Positions 1 through 6,714 are shown, counted from the first letter of the stretch. The stretch is 16,382 nucleotides of DNA from Pseudomonadota bacterium (GCA_023391335.1 JAEWBG010000030.1:1-16382), one strand, 5' to 3'. Translations and numbers: made by a program. Notes: generated by a model from the letters alone, not told the origin.

Positions 1-19
1 AACGGGAAACGGGAAACGG
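1..19. repeat. short tandem heptamer repeat (AACGGGA)
   Basis: The window opens with two perfect copies of AACGGGA and a degenerate third. A similar degenerate pattern (AAAACGG, ACAACCG, AGAACTGA) reappears at about 108-130, just before the first gene. A small perfect hairpin, CGGAC-AAA-GTCCG, lies at 47-59 without a T tract. No gene is visible in 1-145, and the role of these repeats is unknown. Confidence 0.5.
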
Positions 20-145
20 AGAAGAAGACACCTCGCGCCTGGTGGTCGGACAAAGTCCGGGAGAGGGTGGATCATGATCGCGACTCCGAAACACTCTTCC
101 GCCAACTGAAAACGGACAACCGAGAACTGACCACGGTGCTCATCA

Positions 146-1567
146 ATGAACAAATCGCTACTTCTGCTCCTGATGATGTGCAGCGTGACCGTTACGCACG
201 CCAACGAAAGCATCGATCCGCACGCGCTCGCACGCGACATCTTCAAAGAACTCATCGAGATCAACACGTCCGAATCCGGCGAAGGGACCACGCGTGCTGC
301 GCAGGCAATGGCGCAACGTCTGCGCGATGCGGGGTTCAGCGATCAAGACATCAGCATCGTCGGGGACAATCCGCGTAAACAAAATCTGGTTGCGCGTCTG
401 CGCGGGACCGGCAAGGGTAAACCCGTGCTGTTGATGGGGCACTTGGATGTTGTCGAAGCGCGTCGCGAGGATTGGTCGACGGATCCGTATCAGTTCGTGG
501 AGAAGGATGGCTTCTACTACGGACGCGGCACGCAGGACACGAAGGACGGCGATGCCATTCTTGTGACAACGATGATTCGCTTGCGTCAGGCCCACTACCG
601 AGGTGCTCGCGACGTCATCCTGGCGCTGACCGCAGACGAAGAGGGCGGAGACTCAAACGGGATGCAGTGGCTGCTCGATCATCGCCCCGATTTGGTCAAC
701 GCTGAATTCGCACTGAATCACGACGGCACCGGTGTCGTGCTCGAAAACGGCAAGCCGATCACGATGGAAGTATCCGCGAGCGAAAAAGTGTATGCCGACT
801 TCGAATTGGCGGTCACCAACAAGGGCGGCCATAGTTCGGTGCCCAGGCGCGACAACGCGATCTACACCTTGACCCGCGCGGTGGATCGGATTGCAGCGTT
901 CGAGTTTCCGTTCGAACTGAACAATATTGCGCGCGCTTTTTACGCAAGCACGTTAAAGACTGCGGCGCCTGAACGAGCTCAAGATCTGCGAGGCGTGTTG
1001 CAGACGCCACCGAATGCCGATGCCATTGCTCGGCTCTCTGAGGATCCTGTCGACAACGCAACGGTGCGCACCACATGCGTGGCAACGCGGCTTGATGCGG
1101 GACACGCAAACAATGCGCTGCCTCAATCCGCACGAGCCATCGTCAACTGCCGCATTCTGCCTGGCCACTCGCCGGAAGAAACGCGCCAGACGTTGATCTC
1201 CGTCGTTGCCGATACCGACGTGGTCATTCGTTATGTGGATTCAGCGGGTGAACTTCAGGATACAGCCCCATTGAACCGCGGATTTGAGCCGCCTCCGCTG
1301 CGACGTGACGTGATGGGCGCGCTAGCACACGTGGCCCCGAAGTTTTTCCCGGGTGTCGAAGTGGTGCCGACCCTGTCTGTCGGTGCATCCGATGCCGTAT
1401 TCACCAGTGCGGCCGGTATCCCAACCTACTTCGTCAGTGGCGAGGCGATTGAGCGAACCGATGATCGCATGCACGGCCGCGACGAGCGTATTGGCACGAA
1501 TGCATTCGATCGGGCCCTGGACTTCTACTACGACTTCCTACGAGATGTCCTGAAGCGCGGGAACTAG
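146..1567 (+). CDS. secreted M20-family metallopeptidase
   Basis: A 473-aa zinc-dependent exopeptidase/amidohydrolase of the M20 (ArgE/DapE/carboxypeptidase G2) group. Residues 1-19 form a Sec signal peptide (Lys3, a Leu-rich core, THA before the likely cut), so it probably acts in the periplasm on peptides or N-acyl amino acids. The metal-binding pattern is complete: HLD at 99-101, GRGTQD ending at Asp131, the catalytic pair Glu165-Glu166, an Asp near 193 and RMHGRDER with His443. The middle dimerisation (lid) domain, about 205-375, carries the KGGHSSVP signature. Length is normal for the family. The ATG start has only a weak ribosome site but is fixed by the signal peptide. The next gene is 125 bp downstream and of unrelated function, so this is probably a single-gene unit. 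The family is secure; the exact substrate cannot be told. Confidence 0.93.
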   Translation: MNKSLLLLLMMCSVTVTHANESIDPHALARDIFKELIEINTSESGEGTTRAAQAMAQRLRDAGFSDQDISIVGDNPRKQNLVARLRGTGKGKPVLLMGHLDVVEARREDWSTDPYQFVEKDGFYYGRGTQDTKDGDAILVTTMIRLRQAHYRGARDVILALTADEEGGDSNGMQWLLDHRPDLVNAEFALNHDGTGVVLENGKPITMEVSASEKVYADFELAVTNKGGHSSVPRRDNAIYTLTRAVDRIAAFEFPFELNNIARAFYASTLKTAAPERAQDLRGVLQTPPNADAIARLSEDPVDNATVRTTCVATRLDAGHANNALPQSARAIVNCRILPGHSPEETRQTLISVVADTDVVIRYVDSAGELQDTAPLNRGFEPPPLRRDVMGALAHVAPKFFPGVEVVPTLSVGASDAVFTSAAGIPTYFVSGEAIERTDDRMHGRDERIGTNAFDRALDFYYDFLRDVLKRGN

Positions 1568-1638
1568 CTCTCAACGGTCGGGTCACTAGAACCTCGGGCT
1601 TGTGAGATAAGTTCTGGCACCGCTTAACACATCTTCTT

Positions 1639-1663
1639 CTAACGACACGTTAGTTCACGTTAG
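1639..1663. promoter_or_regulatory. candidate operator: CACGTTAG direct repeats with an inverted half-site
   Basis: Two exact copies of CACGTTAG (1646-1653 and 1656-1663) start 10 bp apart, one helical turn. They are preceded by the inverted half-site CTAACG at 1639-1644, which pairs with CGTTAG at 1648-1653. The cluster ends 29 bp before the GMC dehydrogenase start, a sensible place for a regulator to bind. The pattern is seen directly; the regulatory role is inference and no cognate regulator is visible nearby. Confidence 0.35.
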
Positions 1664-1692
1664 AGTTCCGCGTCGATTCAGCAGGGGTAGGC

Positions 1693-3375
1693 ATGAGCAA
1701 CAATTCGTATGACGCAATCGTCGTAGGCACGGGTATCAGCGGCGGTTGGGCCGCCAAAGAACTCACCGAAAAAGGTCTCAAGACGTTGGTTCTCGATCGC
1801 GGTCGCGACGTAAAGCACGGCGATTATCCGACCGCGATGAAAAATCCTTGGGAGTTGCCGTACGCCGGGCGCCCTACTCAAGCCGATCTCGAGCGCCAGG
1901 CGGTGCAAGCCCGCACGGGATACACCATCACGCAAGCTTCCAAGCACTGGTTTGTCGACGACATCGACAATCCTTACACCGAAATCAAACGGTTCGATTG
2001 GATGCGCGGCTATCACGTCGGCGGCCGTTCATTGATGTGGGGTCGGCAGAGTTATCGTTGGAGTCCGATGGACTTCGAAGCGAACGGGAGAGATGGCGTC
2101 GGCGTGGATTGGCCGGTGCGGTATCCCGAGATCGCGCCTTGGTACGACCACGTCGAACAATTCGCGGGTATCAGCGGTAGCACTGAAGGACTGCCGCAAC
2201 TGCCCGACGGAAAGTTTCTTCCCGCGATGGAATTGAACTGCGTCGAGCAGCATTTCAAGAATCAGCTCGATCAGAAACTCGGTCGCAAGCTCATCATCGG
2301 TCGTGTCGCTCACGCGACCGCACCGCTGCCGCACAGTCCGCAGCGTGGCACGTGTCAGTATCGCAATTTGTGCATCCGCGGCTGTCCCTACGGCGGTTAC
2401 TTCTCGAGCAATTCGAGCACGCTGCCTGCGGCGGAGCGGACCGGCAACATGACGTTGCGTCCGAATTCGATCGTGTACGAGGTCATCTACGACGACAAGA
2501 AACAGCGCGCGACCGGTGTGCGCGTGCTGGATGCCGAAACCAATGAACACTTGGAATTTTCTGCGCGCGTCATTTTCTTGTGCGCGTCCACGTTCGGCAC
2601 CGCATGGCTGATGATGAATTCCACTTCGAATCGATTCCCGAACGGCTTCGGCAACGATAGCGGCGAACTCGGCTGCAACATCATGGATCACCACTTGAAT
2701 GTGGGCGCGAATGCGATCGTCGACGGATTCGAAGACAGTTACTACTTCGGCCGGCGTCCGAACGGCTTCTATATCCCTCGTTATCGCAACATCGGCAAAG
2801 ACAAGCGCGATTACATTCGCGGCTTCGGCTATCAGGGCGGCGCGCAGCGCCTGAGCTGGACGGGGATGATGCACGACACGTCGCTGGGCGCCGATCTAAA
2901 AGAGAAGGCCGCCCAACCAGGTCCATGGTCCATCGGCATGGGCGGTTTTGGCGAGATGCTGCCCAATCACAACAACCGCGTCACGATCGATCGCACTCGC
3001 AAAGACAAGTGGGGCTTCCCAGTGCTCGCGTTCGACGCGGCGCTCGGCGAGAACGAACGCAAGATGCGTGTCGACATGGCGAATGATGCGGCTCAAATGC
3101 TCGAAGCAGCGGGCTATCGCAACATCGTTAAGCATGACGGCGAAATGGGCGTCGGCTTAGGCATTCATGAGATGGGCACGGCACGCATGGGTCGCGATCC
3201 GAAGACCTCGGTGTTGAATAAGTGGAATCAAGTGCACGCATGCAAGAACGTGTTCGTCACCGACGGTTCGTTCATGGCCTCATCCGCTTGCCAGAATCCT
3301 TCGCTTACATACATGGCCTTCACTGCGCGGGCTGCGGATCACGCAGTCGCAGAACTCAAGCGCGGCAACATTTAA
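1693..3375 (+). CDS. GMC-family FAD dehydrogenase, catalytic subunit with probable 3Fe-4S cluster
   Basis: A 560-aa glucose-methanol-choline oxidoreductase that should oxidise a sugar or sugar-like alcohol with FAD. The FAD-binding GTGISG motif is at 12-17. Catalytic His492 lies in GIHEMGTARMG and Asn535 in CQNPSLTYMA. Cys221, Cys227 and Cys231 show the Cys-x5-Cys-x3-Cys spacing of the 3Fe-4S ligands in Burkholderia FAD glucose dehydrogenase, so this is a membrane-linked dehydrogenase, not an oxidase. The protein begins directly at the Rossmann fold without a signal peptide, so export probably depends on the small subunit 12 bp downstream. The ATG start has AGGGG at 1683-1687. The substrate is uncertain: glucose, gluconate-type or glucoside 3-dehydrogenase are all possible. 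There is no cytochrome c gene beside it, so electrons must go to a carrier encoded elsewhere. Confidence 0.93.
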   Translation: MSNNSYDAIVVGTGISGGWAAKELTEKGLKTLVLDRGRDVKHGDYPTAMKNPWELPYAGRPTQADLERQAVQARTGYTITQASKHWFVDDIDNPYTEIKRFDWMRGYHVGGRSLMWGRQSYRWSPMDFEANGRDGVGVDWPVRYPEIAPWYDHVEQFAGISGSTEGLPQLPDGKFLPAMELNCVEQHFKNQLDQKLGRKLIIGRVAHATAPLPHSPQRGTCQYRNLCIRGCPYGGYFSSNSSTLPAAERTGNMTLRPNSIVYEVIYDDKKQRATGVRVLDAETNEHLEFSARVIFLCASTFGTAWLMMNSTSNRFPNGFGNDSGELGCNIMDHHLNVGANAIVDGFEDSYYFGRRPNGFYIPRYRNIGKDKRDYIRGFGYQGGAQRLSWTGMMHDTSLGADLKEKAAQPGPWSIGMGGFGEMLPNHNNRVTIDRTRKDKWGFPVLAFDAALGENERKMRVDMANDAAQMLEAAGYRNIVKHDGEMGVGLGIHEMGTARMGRDPKTSVLNKWNQVHACKNVFVTDGSFMASSACQNPSLTYMAFTARAADHAVAELKRGNI

Positions 3376-3387
3376 GGGGCGACGCAC

Positions 3388-4014
3388 ATGGATCGCAGAG
3401 AACTGTTGAAGCAAGTCGCCTTTGTCATGGGCGGCGCGATTTCTGCTCCCGCCATCTTTGGCGTCATGAGCGGTTGCTCGCCGAAGCACGATGCGAAATC
3501 GCAGCTGACGTGGAAGCCGCAATTTCTGAACGATGCACAAGCGGCAGTGGTTACGGCGGTGGCTGAAGTCATCATTCCGAAGACCGATACGCCTGGGGCG
3601 AGTGATGTCGGCGTTCCGGCGTTCATCGACGTGATGCTGAAAGACGTGTATCCGGCGGAAGATCAGCAGCGCTTCTTGAGCGGCTTGCAACAGATTGACG
3701 ATGAAGCCTCGAAGTCCAAGGGAAAGTCTTTCGTGCAGCTTGCAGCCAAAGATCAGGAAGAGTTGGTGCGCAAACATCACGACGCTGCGGTGAAGGCCGA
3801 AGAAGAAATGCGCGGCACGTCGCGACACGATCTAAAACGTCCGTTCGTGCTGATGATGAAAGAGCTCACGATGCTTGGGTATTTCACCTCGCAGCAGGGT
3901 GCAACGACCGTTCTGCAGTACTCCGCCGTGCCTGGCGCTTTCCACGGTTGCATTCCGATCAAAGAGGCGGGGAATGGGAAGACGTGGGCAACGGATATGA
4001 GCATGGAGTTTTGA
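3388..4014 (+). CDS. gluconate 2-dehydrogenase subunit 3-like protein, Tat-exported small subunit
   Basis: A 208-aa small (gamma-type) subunit of a membrane-associated FAD dehydrogenase. The N-terminus MDRRELLKQ has the twin-arginine pattern followed by a hydrophobic stretch (9-28). Cys30 in VMSGC could be a lipobox, making it a Tat lipoprotein. The body (about 45-205) has the family hallmarks: an early VVTAVAEVIIPKTDTPGA segment followed by a helical region, ending with an aromatic/Gly-rich tail. In known complexes this subunit carries the signal-less catalytic subunit through the Tat pore and stays bound to it. It starts 12 bp after the GMC stop with AAGGGG at 3374-3379, so the two are surely co-transcribed. 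The order catalytic-then-small is the reverse of the Burkholderia gamma-alpha-beta operon. Confidence 0.9.
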   Translation: MDRRELLKQVAFVMGGAISAPAIFGVMSGCSPKHDAKSQLTWKPQFLNDAQAAVVTAVAEVIIPKTDTPGASDVGVPAFIDVMLKDVYPAEDQQRFLSGLQQIDDEASKSKGKSFVQLAAKDQEELVRKHHDAAVKAEEEMRGTSRHDLKRPFVLMMKELTMLGYFTSQQGATTVLQYSAVPGAFHGCIPIKEAGNGKTWATDMSMEF

Positions 4015-4042
4015 GTTGCGATTGCGGCGCTGCTGGGCTTGA

Positions 4043-4141
4043 TTGCCGGGAGTCATTTCACAAAAACGCCGCAAGTACGTCCGTGTAGGCTCGTACAAAA
4101 ACATCCATGTTTTTGAACGTTTTGGAAATGACTCCCGGCAA
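4043..4141. repeat. 99-bp palindromic element, 17-bp perfect terminal inverted repeats
   Basis: The ends are exact inverted repeats of 17 bp, TTGCCGGGAGTCATTTC at 4043-4059 and its reverse complement at 4125-4141. Inside is a second perfect hairpin, CAAAAACAT-CC-ATGTTTTTG (4096-4115), with the loop core CATCCATG. Another internal segment, 4077-4093, is repeated at 4343-4359. The element starts 29 bp after the dehydrogenase operon. It may fold into a long RNA hairpin and end or stabilise that transcript. Its architecture resembles REP/MITE-like intergenic elements without coding capacity. Confidence 0.75.
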
Positions 4142-4170
4142 CCAAACCTGACGACGCGCCCGCAACTCAG

Positions 4171-4334
4171 TTGGGGTGAAGTGTGGGGTGGAGGGAGGCG
4201 GCATCGCAGTTCGAATATGGCTCCCCGCACAAGCCAACAACGACGGTGCCAACCCGAATGCTTCCCGCTACGCCTCTGAAACGACTTTCGTAACGGGCCG
4301 CGATCGCGATTGGGGTTGGGTGGAGTGTGGGGTG
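4171..4334. repeat. pair of diverged GTGTGGGGTG repeats
   Basis: The 20-base segment at 4171-4190 (TTGGGGTGAAGTGTGGGGTG) recurs at 4316-4334 with one mismatch and one single-base gap. The two copies are about 145 bp apart in the same orientation. No gene is evident between them. This is probably a dispersed G-rich intergenic repeat; its function is unknown. Confidence 0.55.
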
Positions 4335-4342
4335 CCGTATGG

Positions 4343-4359
4343 ACGTCCGTGTAGGCTCG
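4343..4359 (+). repeat. second copy of the palindromic-element core
   Basis: ACGTCCGTGTAGGCTCG here is identical to 4077-4093 within the 99-bp element, but the terminal inverted repeats and CATCCATG hairpin are absent. It is either a decayed partial copy or an independent module shared by related elements. Confidence 0.6.
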
Positions 4360-4375
4360 CGCAGCAACTCCTTTT

Positions 4376-4401
4376 CCTTCCCCCGGTTCGAGGGGGGAAG
4401 G
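4376..4401. repeat. CCTTCCCCC hairpin repeat
   Basis: A 9-bp perfect inverted repeat, CCTTCCCCC (4376-4384) and GGGGGAAGG (4393-4401), surrounds the loop GGTTCGAG. The stem is very GC-rich but is followed by GTTAGGATGGGG, not a T run, so it is not a canonical intrinsic terminator. Similar CCTTCCCC/GGGGAAGG palindromes are common intergenic repeats in proteobacteria, from memory. Confidence 0.55.
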
Positions 4402-4529
4402 TTAGGATGGGGGCGCACAATTTCCTGTTAGCAAGTTGAGTGACCAACGATCCAAGTGCGTTCGATCTCGCTTCGCCGCGCTGAAACAAATTTAGTATTG
4501 GGGTAAGTGCGCTCACTGCTTCCTTCCAC

Positions 4530-4555
4530 CCGTTCGTGCTGAGCTGTCGAAGCAC
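4530..4555. repeat. dispersed GTGCT...GTCGAAGCAC repeat
   Basis: An imperfect palindrome with arms GTGCT (4536-4540) and AGCAC (4551-4555) around GAGCTGTCGA, preceded by CCGTTC. A related copy with compensating arm changes (GTCCT/AGGAC) lies at 16147-16173. Such paired changes indicate that the stem is conserved as structure. I recognise the pattern as a widespread intergenic repeat of proteobacterial genomes, from memory. Confidence 0.55.
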
Positions 4556-4829
4556 TGCTCTTTCGCGCTGCTCTTGTCAGTGTGTTGATGACAAATCAAG
4601 AGCGCGTGAGTTCGGGGCGATCGGCAACCTCGCAAACCATACTGCGCGAATACCCGCGTTCCCTGAAAGTGTACGGATTTCTCGACGCGCGCTGTCCCCA
4701 CACCATTCCGTACTGGTACCTAGTGCGCGCGCTCATGGCCGTTTGCGGCTTACGAACTTAGATGCGCTGCCATGATTTGATCGTAGCCATGCCGACCCTG
4801 CATCAACTTTCTCGGCTTGGCGCGATCAC

Positions 4830-5231
4830 ATGCCGAACGTCTCTGCCAGTGCTCCTCTGAACGTCGTGATCATCGACGATAACCGCGATGCTGCCGATAC
4901 CCTTGCGCTGTTGTTCGAGGTCGTCGGGCACACTGCGCACGTCGCCTACGATCCACGCACAGGAATCAAGTTGGTTCAAGAAGTGCAGCCGGACCTTGCG
5001 TTCTTCGATCTCGACATGCCGGACTTGGATGGCTGCCAAGCTCTCGCGGAATTAAAGAAACTCGCTCCGGATGTTCGCGCGCTATTCGTGTGTCTCACGG
5101 GGCAATGTTCGCCTGAAGCGAAGTTGCGTTGTCAGGAAGCCGGGTTCGAACACTTCATCACCAAACCGCTTTCGAATGTCGACTTCGAATCGATCATCGA
5201 GCTTGCGCAACGCAGAGGGGTGCTGGGATGA
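4830..5231 (+). CDS. single-domain response regulator (CheY-like receiver)
   Basis: A 133-aa protein that is one receiver domain with no output domain. The acidic pocket is Asp16-Asp17, the phosphoacceptor is Asp60 in FFDLDMPDLDG, and the switch residues are Thr90 (CLTG) and Lys112 (ITKPL). All catalytic residues are present, so it should be phosphorylated by a histidine kinase encoded elsewhere and act by protein-protein contact. The DDNRDAADTL opening resembles receivers of hybrid sensor/CheB-type proteins. There is no clear ribosome site before the ATG; the start is placed because the domain begins about 10 residues later. No kinase lies nearby. It stands alone between two repeat-rich gaps, so its pathway cannot be read from context. 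Confidence 0.88.
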   Translation: MPNVSASAPLNVVIIDDNRDAADTLALLFEVVGHTAHVAYDPRTGIKLVQEVQPDLAFFDLDMPDLDGCQALAELKKLAPDVRALFVCLTGQCSPEAKLRCQEAGFEHFITKPLSNVDFESIIELAQRRGVLG

Positions 5232-5320
5232 GACACCGACACTCGAACGCAACAAAAAAGTGAGTGAGAGCGAACCTTGCTCGCGTGAGAGCTTCGCGCT
5301 GGGATACGGAAAAAAAGAAA

Positions 5321-5370
5321 TTTCACACGGAGGACACGGAGAACACGGAGCAAGAGTGTGCGCGGCCGTG
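5321..5370 (+). repeat. CACGGAG-type repeat, copy 1
   Basis: A 50-bp unit starting TTTCACACGGAGG, containing iterated ACACGGAG motifs and then CAAGAGTGTGCGCGGCCGTG. It is about 90 percent identical to copy 2 at 5503-5550 by eye. Its first 30 bases match 16062-16091 with one mismatch. The copies share more than the CACGGAG core, so they are dispersed copies of one element, not chance simple sequence. Confidence 0.75.
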
Positions 5371-5502
5371 TGAAGTGTGAAGTGTGTGGTGTGAGCTGCG
5401 CGTGCGCTCTGGCCTGCGCGAAGCGCTTCCTTGCCAATGGCTTCCTTGCCAGCGGCCACCTTGCGCAACGCGCTTCCTCTTCGCTGAAGAAGGACGAAGA
5501 TA

Positions 5503-5550
5503 TTTCACACGGAGGACACGGAGTACGGAGCAAGAGTTTGCGCGGACGTG
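5503..5550 (+). repeat. CACGGAG-type repeat, copy 2
   Basis: The second copy of the unit at 5321-5370, differing by a 2-bp deletion and a few substitutions (for example TTTGCGCGGACGTG for TGTGCGCGGCCGTG). It begins 182 bp after copy 1 in the same orientation. Two closely spaced copies suggest local duplication or two insertions in the same gap. Confidence 0.75.
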
Positions 5551-5637
5551 GCACGACCGTGGATATCTTGCGCAATCAGCGCGGATCGGAACACCGATGC
5601 ATTCGCGGCGTTGTGTTCACCTACCAACTAGCCAGAT

Positions 5638-5641
5638 GGAG
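5638..5641 (+). promoter_or_regulatory. ribosome binding site deciding the hemerythrin-like start
   Basis: GGAG lies 6 bp before the ATG at 5648. An in-frame ATG at 5636 overlaps this site and has no site of its own, so 5648 is the preferred start. Confidence 0.6.
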
Positions 5642-5647
5642 ACCACG

Positions 5648-6250
5648 ATGAACAGCATCGTCGCGAAAGCCAGCCCATCCATCACTTCGATGATTCGCAT
5701 GGATCACACGCACGTGATGGCCGCGTTCCATCGGTACAAGAAGGACACTTCGCCGGCTCGTAAGCAGGCTATCGTCGAACATATCTGCCTCGCGCTCACG
5801 GTGCACGCGCAGCTCGAAGAGGAAATTTTCTATCCTGCGCTGCAAACCGTGCTGCAAGGCGATGAGGTTCTAAATGACAGCAAACCAGAGCACGACGAAA
5901 TGCGCGGCTACATCGACAAGCTGCGCGGAATGAGTCCTGAAGAGGATGCATTCGATGACACCTTGATGGACCTGATGAGAGTCGTGATTCATCACGTCGC
6001 TGATGAAGAGACACAACTCCTGCCGGCCGCAGAACGCCTGCTTGGCGATCAGTTGAAGTCGCTCGGTGCTCAGATGACAAAGCGTCGTATGGAGTTGCTC
6101 GGGCCGCACGCTGGCGAGATTGTGAGCACGGGTGCTCGAACGTTTCCGGCGGGAGCGGCGATCGCGATCGGCGGCGCGCTGGCGCTCGGTGCGATGCTGT
6201 TTGCGAAGTCTCAGAGGCGATCGGGGAACGGCCGCTGGTACTCGCGCTGA
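5648..6250 (+). CDS. hemerythrin-like HHE-domain protein with C-terminal membrane anchor
   Basis: A 200-aa protein with a four-helix hemerythrin-type fold expected to bind a non-haem di-iron centre, used for O2, NO or iron sensing or storage. Candidate ligands follow the HHE pattern: His20 (MDHTHV), His53 with Glu57/Glu58 (VHAQLEEEIFYP), His82 (EHDEM), His115/His116 and Glu120/Glu121 (VIHHVADEETQLLP). After the domain (about 10-150) comes a linker and one hydrophobic segment (about 166-186, Ala/Gly-rich) followed by KSQRR, so the iron domain is probably held at the cytoplasmic face of the inner membrane. The anchor is unusual for a single HHE protein. The upstream gene is a receiver domain 416 bp away, across repeats, so a functional link is not shown. 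Confidence 0.87.
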   Translation: MNSIVAKASPSITSMIRMDHTHVMAAFHRYKKDTSPARKQAIVEHICLALTVHAQLEEEIFYPALQTVLQGDEVLNDSKPEHDEMRGYIDKLRGMSPEEDAFDDTLMDLMRVVIHHVADEETQLLPAAERLLGDQLKSLGAQMTKRRMELLGPHAGEIVSTGARTFPAGAAIAIGGALALGAMLFAKSQRRSGNGRWYSR

Positions 6251-6635
6251 ATAGATTGATCCGCACAGTACTGGTTTCTCCAGATCGCGGGCTTGTGACT
6301 GAGTGCTCGTCGCATTCAATGCGTGTGGATGGAGAAGGAGTTATTCGCACACCGTCTCTTCGAGCGTGAATGAGGACGCTGTCCCGTTGAGCAGCACATT
6401 AGATCGGGAGGAATAACTGCCGCATCGCTTTGAGCAGCGATGGAGAGGAGGGCGTCAGCACCGTCATATATTGGATTGACATAAGAACGAAAATTACGAC
6501 ACGCCTTTCGTCAATTCCCATTCGGATTGCAAGCGTGGCAATCGCATTCGATGGGCGCGAACTTGTGAACTCCGTCAAGGTTTGATCGTTTGCGAGATCC
6601 ATCTGATTCGCAAGCGGGTGTAAGTCTTCAAACTG

Positions 6636-6646
6636 CATGTAACATG
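6636..6646. promoter_or_regulatory. candidate operator palindrome CATGTAACATG
   Basis: A perfect 5+1+5 inverted repeat 73 bp before the lipoprotein start. It has the form of a dimeric-regulator site, but an 11-bp palindrome can occur by chance and no partner copy was found. Confidence 0.25.
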
Positions 6647-6708
6647 TGTCGCAAGCCCGCGTCACCGTGCACGGGTAATCCCCGGTATCAACGAAGTGTC
6701 GGCATCGC

Positions 6709-6714
6709 AAGGAG
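6709..6714 (+). promoter_or_regulatory. ribosome binding site AAGGAG fixing the lipoprotein start
   Basis: AAGGAG is 5 bp before ATG 6720. It excludes the upstream in-frame GTG at 6696, whose extra residues would spoil the lipoprotein signal peptide. Confidence 0.75.

Larger units (their letters stand above)
4015..4829. other. 815-bp intergenic region filled with several repeat families
   Basis: No convincing gene is found on either strand. The short open frames present have no recognisable domains and are built from repeat sequence. The stretch holds a 99-bp palindromic element, a diverged pair of GTGTGGGGTG-type repeats, a second copy of part of the palindromic element, a CCTTCCCCC hairpin and a GTGCT/AGCAC repeat. 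A further hairpin, TTGTCA (4574-4579) with TGACAA (4589-4594), lies near 4580. It looks like a landing site for dispersed non-coding repeats between two transcription units. Confidence 0.7.
5232..5647. other. 416-bp intergenic region with direct repeats
   Basis: No credible gene is present. A frame open from 5384 runs into the hemerythrin-like gene but its first 88 codons are repeat-derived and low in recognisable content. The region holds two CACGGAG-type copies (5321-5370 and 5503-5550), a GTGTGAA-rich microsatellite at about 5368-5392, and a 12-bp direct repeat GCTTCCTTGCCA (5425-5436 and 5440-5451). The repeats suggest insertion or duplication in this gap. Confidence 0.65.

Noticed and set aside
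2029..2874. 281-codon open frame on the minus strand
   Set aside because: It lies wholly inside the GMC gene, whose FAD, cluster and active-site motifs are intact; the antisense translation shows no domain.
4376..4401. possible tRNA T-arm because of the GGTTCGA loop
   Set aside because: No acceptor, anticodon or D-arm can be formed around it; the sequence is a simple C/G palindrome.
4268..4555. 95-codon minus-strand frame in the repeat cluster
   Set aside because: Built from the palindromic and G-rich repeats; low-complexity translation with no family resemblance.
5321..5550. possible CRISPR array
   Set aside because: Only two imperfect copies at this spacing, repeat too variable, a third copy far away without a spacer series, and no cas genes.
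5384..5647. 88-codon upstream extension of the hemerythrin-like protein
   Set aside because: The extra residues come from the duplicated repeat sequence, and a GGAG site marks the ATG at 5648.
6476..6481. TTGACA as a -35 box
   Set aside because: No plausible -10 at 16-18 bp downstream, and it is over 230 bp from the next start.
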